From Arthrobacter sp. cf158 (lineage in GTDB: Bacteria > Actinomycetota > Actinomycetes > Actinomycetales > Micrococcaceae), in contig NZ_FNNR01000006.1 in the NCBI RefSeq assembly GCF_900106835.1, positions 62,001 to 126,000 on the forward strand: a stretch of 64,000 nucleotides of DNA, in the 5' to 3' direction. This document shows, in pieces, positions 17,534 through 26,234 of the stretch (the first letter of the stretch is position 1; each line of letters starts with the position of its first letter). Under the pieces are notes generated by a model. That model was not told the origin of the DNA. It searched no databases and saw nothing but the letters and a program-made list of their open reading frames with translations. A program made the translations under genes and the position numbers.

Positions 17534-19294
17534 CTACTCGATGTGAGCCAGGACTGCTCCAGCCGTGACCACACCGCCGGGGGCCGAGAGTACTTCGGAG
17601 AGCGTACCTGAGCGGTGCGCGGGGACCTGGGTTTCCATTTTCATGGCCTCCAGGACCACCAAAGGATCACCCGCGGTTACGTCAGCGCCCGGTTCAACGA
17701 GCCACTTGACCACCGTGCCGGCCATGCTGGAGACGAGGGCCGATTCGGCTGGTGAGTCTGCATTTGTGACAGAACCCGGCAGCCCCGTCACGTCCGAGGC
17801 AGCTGGAAGCCCCTGTCCTGAGCGCGCCCAGCCATCCAGCAGGTCAGCCGGAAGCCCAACGGCAAGGCGTTTGCCGTCCACGTCAATGGTGATGGTTCGC
17901 CGCTCTCCGTCCGGAGCCTCCACGTTGTATTCGGGATCCACGGGGATGTGGTCAGCGAAGTCGGTTTCGATCCAGCGAGTGTGGATGTTCAAGCCGGCAA
18001 CCGATGTGAAGTCATCGGACTCCAGAACGGCCCGGTGGAACGGCAGCACCGTGGGCAGACCCGTGATGTTGATTTCGGCGAGGGCACGTCGGGCGCGGCG
18101 CAGAGCCTGTTGCCGGTCAGCCCCTGTGACGATCAACTTGGCCAAGAGCGAGTCGAATTGCGGTGCGACGAACGAGCCCGAACGCACGCCGGTATCCAAG
18201 CGGATTCCCGGTCCGGTGGGTGATTCAAAGGAAGCCACGGTGCCCGGTGAGGGCAGGAATCCGCGGCCTACGTCCTCGGCATTGATGCGGAACTCGAAGG
18301 AGTGCCCACGCGGAGTGGGGTCTTCGGTGATGCTGAGCGGCAGACCGGCAGCGATGCGGAATTGTTCCTGCACAAGGTCGATTCCGGCGGTTTCCTCCGT
18401 GATGGGGTGCTCCACCTGGAGGCGGGTGTTGACCTCCAGGAACGCCACCGCGCCATCCGCTGAGACCAGGAACTCCACCGTTCCTGCGCCGTAGTAACCG
18501 GCTTCACGGATGATTGCTTTGGATCCTTCGTAGATCTTTTGCCGCTGCGTATCGCTCAGGAACGGCGCGGGGGCCTCTTCCACGAGTTTCTGGTGGCGGC
18601 GCTGCAGGGAGCAGTCGCGCGTCCCCACCACAACCACGTTGCCATGAACATCGGCGATGATCTGGGCTTCCACATGCCGGGGCCGGTCCAGGTATTGCTC
18701 AACAAAGCACTCGCCTCGACCGAAGGCAGCCACAGCCTCACGGACTGCGGAGTCGAAAGCTTCCTCTACTTCGGCAAGCTCGCGGACCACCTTCAGGCCG
18801 CGGCCACCGCCGCCGAAGGCAGCCTTGATGGCAAGCGGGAGCCCGTGTTCCTCTGCGAAGGCCCGCGCTTCCGCAGCAGAGGACACCGGTCCGTCACTGC
18901 CGGCAACCAACGGCGCGCCGGCGCGGACTGCAAGTTCGCGGGCGGTGATCTTGTTGCCCAACTGGCGTATCGACTCCGGTGAGGGACCGATCCACTCAAG
19001 CCCGGCGTCGAGCACTGCCTGCGCAAAATCGGCGTTCTCGGAAAGGAAACCATAGCCGGGGTGGACGGCGTCAGCGCCGGACTGCGCCGCTACAGCGAGC
19101 AGCTTCCCGATGTTCAGGTAGGTGTCAGCGGGCGAGTTTCCGTCCAGGCTGTAGGCTTCGTCGGCGGCGCCAACGTGCATGGCATCGGCGTCAATGTCGG
19201 CGTAAACGGCCACCGAGGCAATGCCGGCGTCATCGCAGGCTCGGGCCACACGGACGGCGATTTCGCCGCGGTTCGCGATCAGGACCTTGCGCAT
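17534..19294 (-). CDS. biotin carboxylase / biotin carboxyl carrier fusion (AccC-BCCP type)
   Basis: 586 residues. Residues 1-450 are a biotin carboxylase: [33 protein letters not shown], the ATP-grasp loop [28 protein letters not shown]. The last 70 residues are a biotinyl domain with the motif EAMKMET, biotinylated Lys about 552. It carboxylates its own biotin with ATP and bicarbonate. No acyl-CoA carboxyltransferase lies nearby; instead it is the last gene of a pxp-type unit, eight bases after the PxpB-PxpC fusion. KipI/KipA-type domains are also the carboxyltransferase half of urea carboxylase, so it may serve the 5-oxoprolinase; see findings. Confidence 0.88.
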   Translation of the reverse strand: MRKVLIANRGEIAVRVARACDDAGIASVAVYADIDADAMHVGAADEAYSLDGNSPADTYLNIGKLLAVAAQSGADAVHPGYGFLSENADFAQAVLDAGLEWIGPSPESIRQLGNKITARELAVRAGAPLVAGSDGPVSSAAEARAFAEEHGLPLAIKAAFGGGGRGLKVVRELAEVEEAFDSAVREAVAAFGRGECFVEQYLDRPRHVEAQIIADVHGNVVVVGTRDCSLQRRHQKLVEEAPAPFLSDTQRQKIYEGSKAIIREAGYYGAGTVEFLVSADGAVAFLEVNTRLQVEHPITEETAGIDLVQEQFRIAAGLPLSITEDPTPRGHSFEFRINAEDVGRGFLPSPGTVASFESPTGPGIRLDTGVRSGSFVAPQFDSLLAKLIVTGADRQQALRRARRALAEINITGLPTVLPFHRAVLESDDFTSVAGLNIHTRWIETDFADHIPVDPEYNVEAPDGERRTITIDVDGKRLAVGLPADLLDGWARSGQGLPAASDVTGLPGSVTNADSPAESALVSSMAGTVVKWLVEPGADVTAGDPLVVLEAMKMETQVPAHRSGTLSEVLSAPGGVVTAGAVLAHIE

Positions 19295-19301
19295 CTAATA
19301 C

Positions 19302-20966
19302 TCACTTCTCTGGGGTCTTGGTAAAAGTCATGGAGGCGTCCGGTGAATCCGGAACGAACCGGAAGCGGATACGCCCGCCAATGGGGACCTGCGCGGCACG
19401 ATCGAGGTGTTCATCGCGCACCACGCCGATCACCGGATAGCCTCCCGTAATGGGGTGATCCGCCAGGAACAAAACGGGCAGTCCCGCTGGCGGGATCTGG
19501 AGGGCGCCGGCCATGGTGCCTTCGCTGGGGAGCTCACCTTCGCGGGTCCGCTCCAGCGGTGTGCCGTCGAGGCGCATGCCCACCCGGTTGGACTGCGGCG
19601 TGACCAGCCATTCCTGGCTGCAGAGCGAATCGAGCGCTTCCTGGTTGAACCAATCAGCCCGGGGCCCGGGGACAACGTCCAGTACCGTGACGCCGGTGCC
19701 GGGGAAGTCGGGCTGCAGCTCGGGGGCACCAACCGCTGTGGACTCCGTGGCGTCGCCGGCGGGGAGAACCTGCTTGATGACCAAGGGTGCCGGTCCGATC
19801 CCGGACATGGTGTCCGCCGAGCGGCTGCCCAAAACCTCGGGAACGTCCACTCCGCCGCGGATCGCCACGTAGTTTCGGAACCCCGACTCGGGAGCACCCA
19901 AGGTGAGCACTTCGCCGTCCAGCAGCGCGAAAGCTGTGGCCATCGGGACGGTCCGCTGCGCGCCCGGCTGGGCGCCGCCGTCGGACTCTTCGGACTCAAT
20001 CCACGACGGCGACTGGATGGTCAGTGTGGTGGGCGCGCCTGCCACGGCAATCACCTGGTCACCGACGGCCTCAACCGTGAGCCCGCCATTGACGGTCTCA
20101 ATAGCAGCGGCCGAAGCGCCATTGCCTACCAGCCGGTTGGCTCGTCGCAGCGATGCCCGGTCCAAGGCGCCAGCGGCGGAGACACCCAATGGACCAAAGC
20201 CTCGACGGCCGAGGTCCTGAACCAGGCTCTGCGCCCCGGGGTTCACAATTCTTAGCCCGGACTCAGTGTGACGCTCCGTTTCAGGCTCACGCGCCACCGA
20301 AACACCGGTGGTTACGACGTCGCGAACGGCCCGGTACTGCACCCGGTCACCAGGGCGGACCAGGGCTGGTTGGGCCCGGTCCAGATCCCACATACGTGCC
20401 CCGGTCCGGCCGATCAGCTGCCAACCGCCCGGCGAACGGCGGGGGTAGACCGCGGAATACTGTCCACCGAGAGCCACCGAACCAGCAGGAACGGCTGTAC
20501 GCGGGGAAGAGCGCCGTGGAACCGTGAGGGCCTCGTTTTCACCCACCATGTAGCCGAAGCCTGGTGCGAAGCCGGCAAAGGCCACAGTCCAGATCTGTCC
20601 CGTGTGCGCGGCAATAACGCCGTCCACGCTCAGCCCGGTCAGCTCCGCAACATCGGCGAGGTCCTCGCCGTCGTACACGGTGTCGATGACCACCAGCCCG
20701 GAATCGGTGACCTCAGGTGTGGTGAGTTCCAACTCCAGCAGCCGGGCACCGATCGCACGGGTGGCCGCCGCGGACTCGCCAACCACCATCACCGTCTCCG
20801 CGGCGGCGAGAACGTCCACCTGGCCGGGAAGCGGGGACTTGTAGAGCATGTCCTGAAGGGCAAGGACATCCTGCAGGCCCTCCAGCTCTGCCAGGACGGC
20901 CCGGGTGCCAACGGGACGAACGGAGCGAACCCTTTTTGCGGTAGTCGTGTGCATCACGGTTTCCAT
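19302..20966 (-). CDS. pxpBC: 5-oxoprolinase subunits B and C fused (KipI-KipA type)
   Basis: 554 residues in two parts. The N-terminal ~230 residues are the AHS1/KipI-like PxpB domain (VDGVIAAHTGQIWTVAFAGF, APGFGYMVGE, VPAGSVALGGQYSAVYPR, SPGGWQLIGRTG). The C-terminal ~300 residues are the AHS2/KipA-like PxpC domain (VNPGAQSLVQDLGRRGFGPLGV, SAAGALDRASLRRANRLVGN, SNRVGMRLDG, GSIQ-like SEGTMAGALQIPP). PxpABC cleaves 5-oxoproline to glutamate with ATP. In many bacteria B and C are separate genes; here they are one chain. The start is at 20966 or the ATG at 20954. It sits six bases after the MFS gene. Confidence 0.88.
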   Translation of the reverse strand: METVMHTTTAKRVRSVRPVGTRAVLAELEGLQDVLALQDMLYKSPLPGQVDVLAAAETVMVVGESAAATRAIGARLLELELTTPEVTDSGLVVIDTVYDGEDLADVAELTGLSVDGVIAAHTGQIWTVAFAGFAPGFGYMVGENEALTVPRRSSPRTAVPAGSVALGGQYSAVYPRRSPGGWQLIGRTGARMWDLDRAQPALVRPGDRVQYRAVRDVVTTGVSVAREPETERHTESGLRIVNPGAQSLVQDLGRRGFGPLGVSAAGALDRASLRRANRLVGNGASAAAIETVNGGLTVEAVGDQVIAVAGAPTTLTIQSPSWIESEESDGGAQPGAQRTVPMATAFALLDGEVLTLGAPESGFRNYVAIRGGVDVPEVLGSRSADTMSGIGPAPLVIKQVLPAGDATESTAVGAPELQPDFPGTGVTVLDVVPGPRADWFNQEALDSLCSQEWLVTPQSNRVGMRLDGTPLERTREGELPSEGTMAGALQIPPAGLPVLFLADHPITGGYPVIGVVRDEHLDRAAQVPIGGRIRFRFVPDSPDASMTFTKTPEK

Positions 20967-20972
20967 CTTTAG

Positions 20973-22322
20973 CTACGCCGCCGGCTGAGCGTGCGTCCCC
21001 TGCATCAGTCGGACGTCTTCTTCCGGCTTGGGGTCGCGGCCGAGGAGCATGCCGACAATCGTGACAACAGCGGCCACCAGGATGTAAACGGCGATCAGGT
21101 ACCAGCCGCCACCCGCAGCGCCGTACAGTGCGGTGAAGATGATGGGGGCAATGGCTCCACCGATCACACCGGCCAGGGTATAGGCCAGCGAGCTGCCGGC
21201 GTAGCGGAGCCTGGCTGGGAACTGCTCGGTGATGAAGGCCGCCTGGGGGCCGTACATGAAGGCGTGCAATGCCAGGCCGATCACGGTGCCGACTGTCAGC
21301 ATGGCTACGGACTTGCCCTGGATCATGAGGAAGAACAGCGGGATGTACGCGGCAGTGGCGGCTGCTGCGATGCCGTAGACCCAGCGACGGTTGAAACGGT
21401 CCGTGAGTGCACCTGCCAAGGGGATCAGGAAGAGCTGGAAGGCCGATCCGATCAGGATGGCGGACAGGACATTTCCGGTGGTCATACCCAGTTGCTTAGT
21501 GGCGTAAACGGCTACGAACACGGTGAACAGTGCGTAGAGGATGTCGGGGCAAACGCGGGAGAGAGCCGCGGCCACCAAGGCCCTGGGCTGCGTGGTGAAG
21601 ACTTCCTTGATGGGAGCCTTGGGTCGATCACCCTTGGCCTGGATGGCCTTGAACACCGGGGTTTCTTCCAGCTTGAGCCGGATGACCAAGCCGAAGACCA
21701 CCAGGAGAGCGGAGGCGAGGAAGGCTACGCGCCAGCCCCACGAAAGGAATGCTTCATCGCTGAGGGAAGCGGCAAGGATGGCGAGGACGCCGTTGGCCAT
21801 GAGGTTGCCGGCGGGCGGACCGATCTGGGCGGCAGAGGACCAGAAGCCGCGTTTGTTGGGATCACCGAATTCGCTGGACAGTAGCACCGCACCGCCCCAT
21901 TCGCCGCCAACGCCAATGCCCTGCGCCAAACGCAACAGCACAAGAATTGTGGGGGCCGCGACGCCTATTACGGAGTAATCGGGCAGCGCTCCGATGAGCA
22001 CCGTAGCCACGCCGATCAGAACAAGCGTGAACACCAGGACGTACTTGCGGCCGATCTTGTCACCAAGGCGGCCAAAGATAACGCCACCGATCGGACGGGC
22101 AAGGTAGCCCACCGCGAATGCTGAGAAGGAGAGAAGGAGTGCAACGAACTCGTCATTGCCCGGGAAGAAGATCTTGGGAAACACGAGGGCTGAGGCCACG
22201 GAGTAAATAGCGAAGTCGTAGTACTCCAGCGAGGTGCCGGTGAGGCTGGCAACGTACGCCTTTAGCGCGCCGGGCGGTGGCTTCCTTGTCACTGCCTTGG
22301 CTGCTTTGTTGGTGCTGGTCAT
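20973..22322 (-). CDS. MFS transporter, metabolite:H+ symporter (MHS) type
   Basis: 449 residues with 12 predicted membrane segments. It carries the MHS-subfamily patterns ARPIGGVIFGRLGDKIGRKYVL (loop 2-3 motif), LRLAQGIGVGGEWGGAVLLSSE and the typical large C-terminal loop PKPEEDVRLM. MHS carriers import small carboxylates such as proline, betaine, citrate or shikimate with protons. Its place between pxpA and pxpBC suggests that it imports 5-oxoproline (pyroglutamate); that substrate is inference. It starts 47 bases after pxpA. Confidence 0.82.
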   Translation of the reverse strand: MTSTNKAAKAVTRKPPPGALKAYVASLTGTSLEYYDFAIYSVASALVFPKIFFPGNDEFVALLLSFSAFAVGYLARPIGGVIFGRLGDKIGRKYVLVFTLVLIGVATVLIGALPDYSVIGVAAPTILVLLRLAQGIGVGGEWGGAVLLSSEFGDPNKRGFWSSAAQIGPPAGNLMANGVLAILAASLSDEAFLSWGWRVAFLASALLVVFGLVIRLKLEETPVFKAIQAKGDRPKAPIKEVFTTQPRALVAAALSRVCPDILYALFTVFVAVYATKQLGMTTGNVLSAILIGSAFQLFLIPLAGALTDRFNRRWVYGIAAAATAAYIPLFFLMIQGKSVAMLTVGTVIGLALHAFMYGPQAAFITEQFPARLRYAGSSLAYTLAGVIGGAIAPIIFTALYGAAGGGWYLIAVYILVAAVVTIVGMLLGRDPKPEEDVRLMQGTHAQPAA

Positions 22323-22369
22323 GATGTCCTCCGGGGGGATGAGGGTTGGTGCGGGGAGCCCGGGGCGGG

Positions 22370-23128
22370 CTAGAGGAACGAGCCGATGCTGACGCCGGCG
22401 TCGCTCAGAGCGGACTTCACGGCGGTAGCCATTGCCACAGCACCGGGTGAGTCACCATGCACGCAGATGCTTTCTGCGCGGATTTTTAGGATGGAACCGT
22501 CGATGGTCCTGACGGATTGTTCAGTGGCCATACGCAGGACGTGTTGGGCCACTTTGGCGGGATCGTGCAGTACTGCACCCGGTTGTGAGCGGGAAACCAG
22601 CGTGCCGTCAGGGTTGTACGCGCGGTCTGCGAAAGCTTCGGAAACACCACGAAGGCCGGCTTCCTCGGCGAGACGCAGTACCTCGGAGCCGGGGAGGCCC
22701 AGGATCGGAAGGTTGGGGTCAACCGATTTCACGGCGTCGACGACGGCACGTGCCTGCGCGGTGTGCTTCACGATCGCGTTGTAGAGGCCGCCGTGGGGCT
22801 TCACGTACTGGACGCGGGCTCCCGTGGTGGCGGCCAGCGCCTGGAGCGCACCGATCTGGTACACGACGTCGTCAGCCAGTTCCGTGGGATCGATGTCCAG
22901 GAACCGGCGGCCGAATCCCGCGAGGTCGCGGTAGCCAACATGGGCACCAATCACGACGCCGGCCTGGACCGCCTTTTCGCAGGTGCTGCGGATGACGCTG
23001 GGATCGCCGGCGTGGAATCCGCACGCAACGTTTGCGCTGGAGACTGACTCAAACATGGCGGCGTCATCGCCGAGTGTCCAGCGTCCGAATGACTCTCCGA
23101 CGTCGCTGTTCAGATCGATGATTGCCAT
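22370..23128 (-). CDS. pxpA: 5-oxoprolinase subunit A (LamB/YcsF family)
   Basis: 252 residues, standard for PxpA. Motifs: [12 protein letters not shown] at the N-terminus, [14 protein letters not shown] (around residue 30), [25 protein letters not shown] (around 105) and [11 protein letters not shown] near the end. It is the metal-independent LamB/YcsF half of the prokaryotic 5-oxoprolinase and acts together with PxpB and PxpC to open the 5-oxoproline ring at the cost of ATP. It is the first gene of the minus-strand unit pxpA-MFS-pxpBC-biotin carboxylase, whose promoter lies under the 21-bp dyad shared with the divergent GntR gene. Confidence 0.9.
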   Translation of the reverse strand: MAIIDLNSDVGESFGRWTLGDDAAMFESVSSANVACGFHAGDPSVIRSTCEKAVQAGVVIGAHVGYRDLAGFGRRFLDIDPTELADDVVYQIGALQALAATTGARVQYVKPHGGLYNAIVKHTAQARAVVDAVKSVDPNLPILGLPGSEVLRLAEEAGLRGVSEAFADRAYNPDGTLVSRSQPGAVLHDPAKVAQHVLRMATEQSVRTIDGSILKIRAESICVHGDSPGAVAMATAVKSALSDAGVSIGSFL

Positions 23129-23179
23129 GATGTGATCCCTGCCTCGTGATGTGCGTTACATCCAGCATGCACCATTTTG

Positions 23180-23200
23180 CTGGATTGTTCAACGATCCAG
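23180..23200. promoter_or_regulatory. 21-bp near-perfect dyad, probable GntR operator between pxpA and the GntR gene
   Basis: CTGGATtGTTcAACgATCCAG pairs in nine of ten positions around a central C. It lies 52 bases before the pxpA start and 38 before the GntR ATG. On the minus strand TTGAAC inside the dyad followed after 17 bases by CATGCT is a plausible pxpA promoter; on the plus strand TATTTT at 23225-23230 is a plausible -10 for a leaderless GntR transcript. One protein bound here could control both directions. Confidence 0.65.
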
Positions 23201-23237
23201 CGATCCTGGTTTTCGGCAATCGTGTATTTTTGGTGTC

Positions 23238-23936
23238 ATGGCCAGTGCAGATCAGGAAAAAAGCGAACACCCTGGCTTTGATGGCGCACGGGCGCGGGTG
23301 CGTCTGAGGGTCCCTTCCGTGGCCGAGAGGGTTGCCGAAGAACTGCGTTACCAACTGGCCGAGGGATTCCTGGTTCCGGGCGCCAAGCTGACCGAGGCCA
23401 CCATCGCCGAGGATCTGGGCGTCTCCCGGAACACCGTCCGCGAAGCATTTGCCGAGCTTGCAGGTGAGCGGCTTCTTCTTCGACAGCCCAACAGAGGCGT
23501 CTACGTGGCCACTCTTGAGGCCGGCGATATCCACGACGTCTATACAGTCCGCCGGGCCATTGAGGTTAGCTCCATCCGCGCAGGAGGCTCACCCGAGCGC
23601 ATTGCCGCCGTCAGGGCCGCCGTCGAAGAGGGCAAGCGCGCAGCGGCCGCCGACGACAATGAGGGCTTGGGCAGCGCCAACCAGCACTTCCATGGAGCAA
23701 TCGTCGCCCTGGCCGAGAGCACCAGGCTGGACACGATCATGGCTCAAATCCTGGCCGAGATGCGGCTCTACTTCCACAAAGCCACCATGAACGCGCATTT
23801 CTACAGCGACTGGCTCACAGAAAACGAACAGATCTGCTCAGCACTGGAAGCGGGGCAGCTGGAAGAGGCCGGGGACCTTCTCCTTGCCTACCTCAACCGA
23901 TCAGAACAGCAGCAGGCCGCGATTCACGGCGGATAG
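23238..23936 (+). CDS. GntR-family regulator (FCD subfamily), probable regulator of the pxp unit
   Basis: 232 residues from ATG 23238 (the open frame upstream crosses the operator). The winged HTH covers residues ~20-85: VAERVAEELRYQLAEGF, AKLTEATIAEDLGVSRNTVREAF, NRGVYVATL. The all-helical FCD ligand domain follows (YTVRRAIEVSSIRAG, NQHFHGAIVALAEST, with metal/ligand His residues). FCD regulators sense small carboxylates, consistent with 5-oxoproline or glutamate as ligand; this is inference. TATTTT seven bases upstream of the ATG suggests a leaderless mRNA. The stop codon abuts the stop of the convergent gene (23936/23937). Confidence 0.85.
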   Translation: MASADQEKSEHPGFDGARARVRLRVPSVAERVAEELRYQLAEGFLVPGAKLTEATIAEDLGVSRNTVREAFAELAGERLLLRQPNRGVYVATLEAGDIHDVYTVRRAIEVSSIRAGGSPERIAAVRAAVEEGKRAAAADDNEGLGSANQHFHGAIVALAESTRLDTIMAQILAEMRLYFHKATMNAHFYSDWLTENEQICSALEAGQLEEAGDLLLAYLNRSEQQQAAIHGG

Positions 23937-24662
23937 TCAGCGCTTGCCCTTCTTGCGCGAACCCTTGCCCCGGCCCTTGTCAGGATTCGGCGCGTAGCGT
24001 TGCGCGACGGCCGGCTTCTTGGGACCACCACCGCGACGATCAGGCTTGGGTGCTTTCTTGGGCTTTTCCTGCTGAGCTGAGGGCTGGCGTGAACTCTGAG
24101 CTGTCCGCCCACGCACAATCCCAATGAACTCCTCGATCACGGGGCTGTCGGTTCCAAGCAGCCAGGCAAGGCCGATCTGCGTGGTGGGAGCCCCGGTCAG
24201 GCGACGCATGACAGTGTCTTTAGCATTCAGGTGACGCGCCACGGACATCGGAAGGATCGCCAGCCCGGCACCGGATGCGACTACCTGGAGGGCCATGTCC
24301 GGCCCACCCATTTCGTCGATGTCCAGGAAGTTCTCCTCGGCGAGGTCGTCCAGCGCGACTTCCTCAAACACCGATATCTCGTGCCCTTTGGGAGCAACCA
24401 CAACAGGCTGCTCTTCATAAAGGGGAATGACGTTCAAGCCTTCGCGGTCCACGGGCAACCGGACAAAGCTCAGGTCTGCGGAGCCGTCACGCAACACCGT
24501 AAGCTGCGCGGCGTCGTCGGACATGAAGGCGTGCAACGGATAGTCGGGCATCCGCTCTTCCCAACGCCGGATCCATTTCCCAGGCGTCACACCCGCAACA
24601 TAGGCGAAGCGGAGACCGGCTAGGGGTTCGGTTGTTTCGGCGGATTCTTCAGCGTCTGGCAC
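23937..24662 (-). CDS. LysR-type substrate-binding-domain protein lacking an HTH, with basic tail
   Basis: 241 residues from GTG 24662. Residues ~15-185 are a LysR effector domain (LRFAYVAGVTPGKWIRRWEER, SDDAAQLTVLRDGSADLSFVRL, VVVAPKGHEISVFEEVAL, VASGAGLAILPMSVARHL). No winged HTH precedes it, and the last ~50 residues are Lys/Arg/Pro/Gly-rich (QEKPKKAPKPDRRGGG, KGRGKGSRKKGKR). The frame stays open upstream to 25139 but overlaps the DUF5997 gene antisense and has no family pattern. The basic tail might contact DNA or RNA. TACTGT (24669-24674, minus strand) lies six bases before the GTG, so the mRNA is probably leaderless. Confidence 0.75.
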   Translation of the reverse strand: MPDAEESAETTEPLAGLRFAYVAGVTPGKWIRRWEERMPDYPLHAFMSDDAAQLTVLRDGSADLSFVRLPVDREGLNVIPLYEEQPVVVAPKGHEISVFEEVALDDLAEENFLDIDEMGGPDMALQVVASGAGLAILPMSVARHLNAKDTVMRRLTGAPTTQIGLAWLLGTDSPVIEEFIGIVRGRTAQSSRQPSAQQEKPKKAPKPDRRGGGPKKPAVAQRYAPNPDKGRGKGSRKKGKR

Positions 24663-24668
24663 ACACTC

Positions 24669-24689
24669 ACAGTACCGGCCAGATACCCT
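24669..24689. promoter_or_regulatory. back-to-back -10 boxes of a divergent leaderless gene pair
   Basis: Only 33 bases separate the GTG at 24662 (minus) and the ATG at 24696 (plus). TACTGT (minus, 24669-24674) and TACCCT (plus, 24684-24689) each end six bases before their start codon, the distance expected for leaderless transcripts. Neither gene has a Shine-Dalgarno. The promoters must overlap physically, so the two genes are probably mutually exclusive or jointly controlled. Confidence 0.5.
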
Positions 24690-24695
24690 TGAAGC

Positions 24696-25145
24696 ATGAC
24701 GTCCTCGAACTCCCAGTCCATGAAGCCGGCAACAGTCGCCAAGAAACTCGGCATCTACCTGCCCGCTACACCTCAGGAGTTCCAGGATTCGTCCATCTCC
24801 CGCGACGAATTCGCCGAACTTCAGGCCAACCCGCCGGAGTGGCTCGCCGAGCTGCGCCGCAACGGCCCGCACCCCCGCCCGGTGGTGGCACAGAAACTGA
24901 ACGTGTCCATCAGCGGCCTTGCCCGCGGCGGCGTCGAAGAAGCACTCACGACGGCGGAAATCACCGAGCTGCTGCAGGCTCCGCCGCAGTGGCTGGTCAC
25001 CGAGCGCGCCACGCACGCCGCTGTCCGCTCCGAAGCGCAGCGGGTCAAGGATGAAGCCGCAAAGAAGGCCGCCACCAAGGAAGCCCGGGACAACGCGGCT
25101 GCAAAGCGCGACGCTCCGAAGACCTCCAAGCGGGACCACGCTTAA
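24696..25145 (+). CDS. DUF5997 family protein
   Basis: 149 residues. The N-terminal ~100 residues are conserved-looking (MKPATVAKKLGIYLPATPQEF, FAELQANPPEWLAELRRNGPHPRPVVAQKLNVSISGLARGG, TTAEITELLQAPPQWLVTERATHA). 'PxxVVAQKLNVSISGLAR' could be a helix-turn-helix-like element. The C-terminal ~40 residues are a charged Ala/Lys helix (KDEAAKKAATKEARDNAAAKR). The family has no known function and, from prior knowledge, is often beside an HTH-less LysR-domain gene as here. Probably leaderless. Confidence 0.75.
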   Translation: MTSSNSQSMKPATVAKKLGIYLPATPQEFQDSSISRDEFAELQANPPEWLAELRRNGPHPRPVVAQKLNVSISGLARGGVEEALTTAEITELLQAPPQWLVTERATHAAVRSEAQRVKDEAAKKAATKEARDNAAAKRDAPKTSKRDHA

Positions 25146-25154
25146 GGTTTAGCG

Positions 25155-25189
25155 AGCTGTGGCCGGGACCTTGCGTCCCGGCCACAGCT
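25155..25189. terminator. bidirectional hairpin terminator
   Basis: A perfect 15-bp stem (25155-25169 with 25175-25189) around the loop CTTGC, ending in GTTTAAG on the plus side. It lies between the convergent DUF5997 and VOC genes and can serve both. Confidence 0.7.
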
Positions 25190-25198
25190 GTTTAAGTG

Positions 25199-25582
25199 CT
25201 AGTCCTGATGGAGCTGCACGAAGTTGCCGCAACCGTCGTCGAAGACCGCGCTGACGCCGGACGGGTCCTCAGCAGGCTCGCCTTTGAATGTCACGCCGGC
25301 AGCGAGCAACCGCTCATACTCAGCCTGGACATCCGGCACGCCCAGGACTACCGCGGGCATACCGGCCTCGTACACGGCATTCATGTAATTGGCGCCGATC
25401 GGGTTGTCGCTGGGTTCCAGCAACAGCCCGGGCGCACTGCTGTTGTCCGCCCCGGGATCCTTAATGATGAACAGGTTGTACTCAGGCATGGCCATCAGGG
25501 TCTCGAAACCCAGCGTCTCCGTGTAGAACGTGTGAGCTGCTGCGGGGTCCTTGACGTGGATGCTGCACATTTTCAGTCTCAT
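25199..25582 (-). CDS. VOC (glyoxalase/bleomycin resistance) family protein
   Basis: 127 residues with the two beta-alpha-beta-beta-beta modules of the vicinal oxygen chelate fold: KMCSIHVKDPAAAHTFYTETLGFET and, in the second half, MPAVVLGVPDVQAEYERLLAAGVTFKGEP ... VFDDGCGNFVQLHQD. The metal ligands would be His of CSIHV, a Glu/Asp in the middle and Glu/Gln near the end; NFVQLHQD has Gln in the last position, as in several non-glyoxalase members. It cannot be assigned a reaction. Confidence 0.8.
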   Translation of the reverse strand: MRLKMCSIHVKDPAAAHTFYTETLGFETLMAMPEYNLFIIKDPGADNSSAPGLLLEPSDNPIGANYMNAVYEAGMPAVVLGVPDVQAEYERLLAAGVTFKGEPAEDPSGVSAVFDDGCGNFVQLHQD

Positions 25583-25688
25583 GATGCCAAGGCTACGCCG
25601 GAGGTGCGACAGGGTGACCCCTCGCGCCCACGCGGACGCTGGCGCATACTGAAATCAAAGCAGCGTGATGTCGCCTGGAGGTGGTCCG

Positions 25689-26234
25689 ATGCCCGCCATG
25701 ATGCTCCTGTGGGGTGTAGCTCTGGTTCTCGCAACCGCAGCAACCACGTATGTCCTGCACAGGAAACTGACGTATGGGCCCGGGCCGGAACCGGACGGCG
25801 TCTTTTGGGACCTTTTCGGCGGTTTGGTGGTGATTTTGCCCGCCATACTTGTCCCAACAGTGCAATGGCCTCCGGCCGGTCTCATCATGGTTTTCGTCGG
25901 CCTGGCCACCGCGCCAGGAACCCTGGCGAGTATCCGTAAAGTGGAACGGATCCACGCGGCCCAACCCCGCCGTCGTGCTGGTTTTTCAGACGACGCCGCC
26001 CGCCACAGCAGCATCCTGGAGCAGTGGCGTCGCTACGAACTGGATCCGGCGCAGACCATCGATTACCCGGCAATGACCGACGTCAGGACTGCGGAGACAG
26101 CTGCGCTCACCCGGGCCATGCGCGAGGCCGAATACTGCAAGGTGACAGCCGGCACGGACTATCGCGCCGCCGTCGAACGTCTTGCCGACGCGCTGAGCGA
26201 AGCCGAGCGGGCGGCAGGGGTGGGCAGAGCCTAG
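25689..26234 (+). CDS. hypothetical membrane protein
   Basis: 181 residues from ATG 25689, preceded by GGAGGTGG at the right distance; an in-frame GTG at 25665 has no such site. Two or three hydrophobic segments occupy residues 1-90 (MMLLWGVALVLATAATTYVLH, LFGGLVVILPAILVPTVQW, LIMVFVGLATAPGTLASI). The remaining ~90 residues are soluble and helical (DDAARHSSILEQWRRYELDPAQ ... AAVERLADALSEAERAAG). No family is recognised. Its last four bases overlap the end of the convergent permease gene. Confidence 0.6.
   Translation: MPAMMLLWGVALVLATAATTYVLHRKLTYGPGPEPDGVFWDLFGGLVVILPAILVPTVQWPPAGLIMVFVGLATAPGTLASIRKVERIHAAQPRRRAGFSDDAARHSSILEQWRRYELDPAQTIDYPAMTDVRTAETAALTRAMREAEYCKVTAGTDYRAAVERLADALSEAERAAGVGRA

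Noticed and set aside
24663..25139. Upstream extension of the LysR-domain frame (would give a 400-aa protein)
   Set aside because: It runs antisense across the DUF5997 gene, has no family pattern, and the LysR-like domain begins just after GTG 24662 with a -10 box in the right place.
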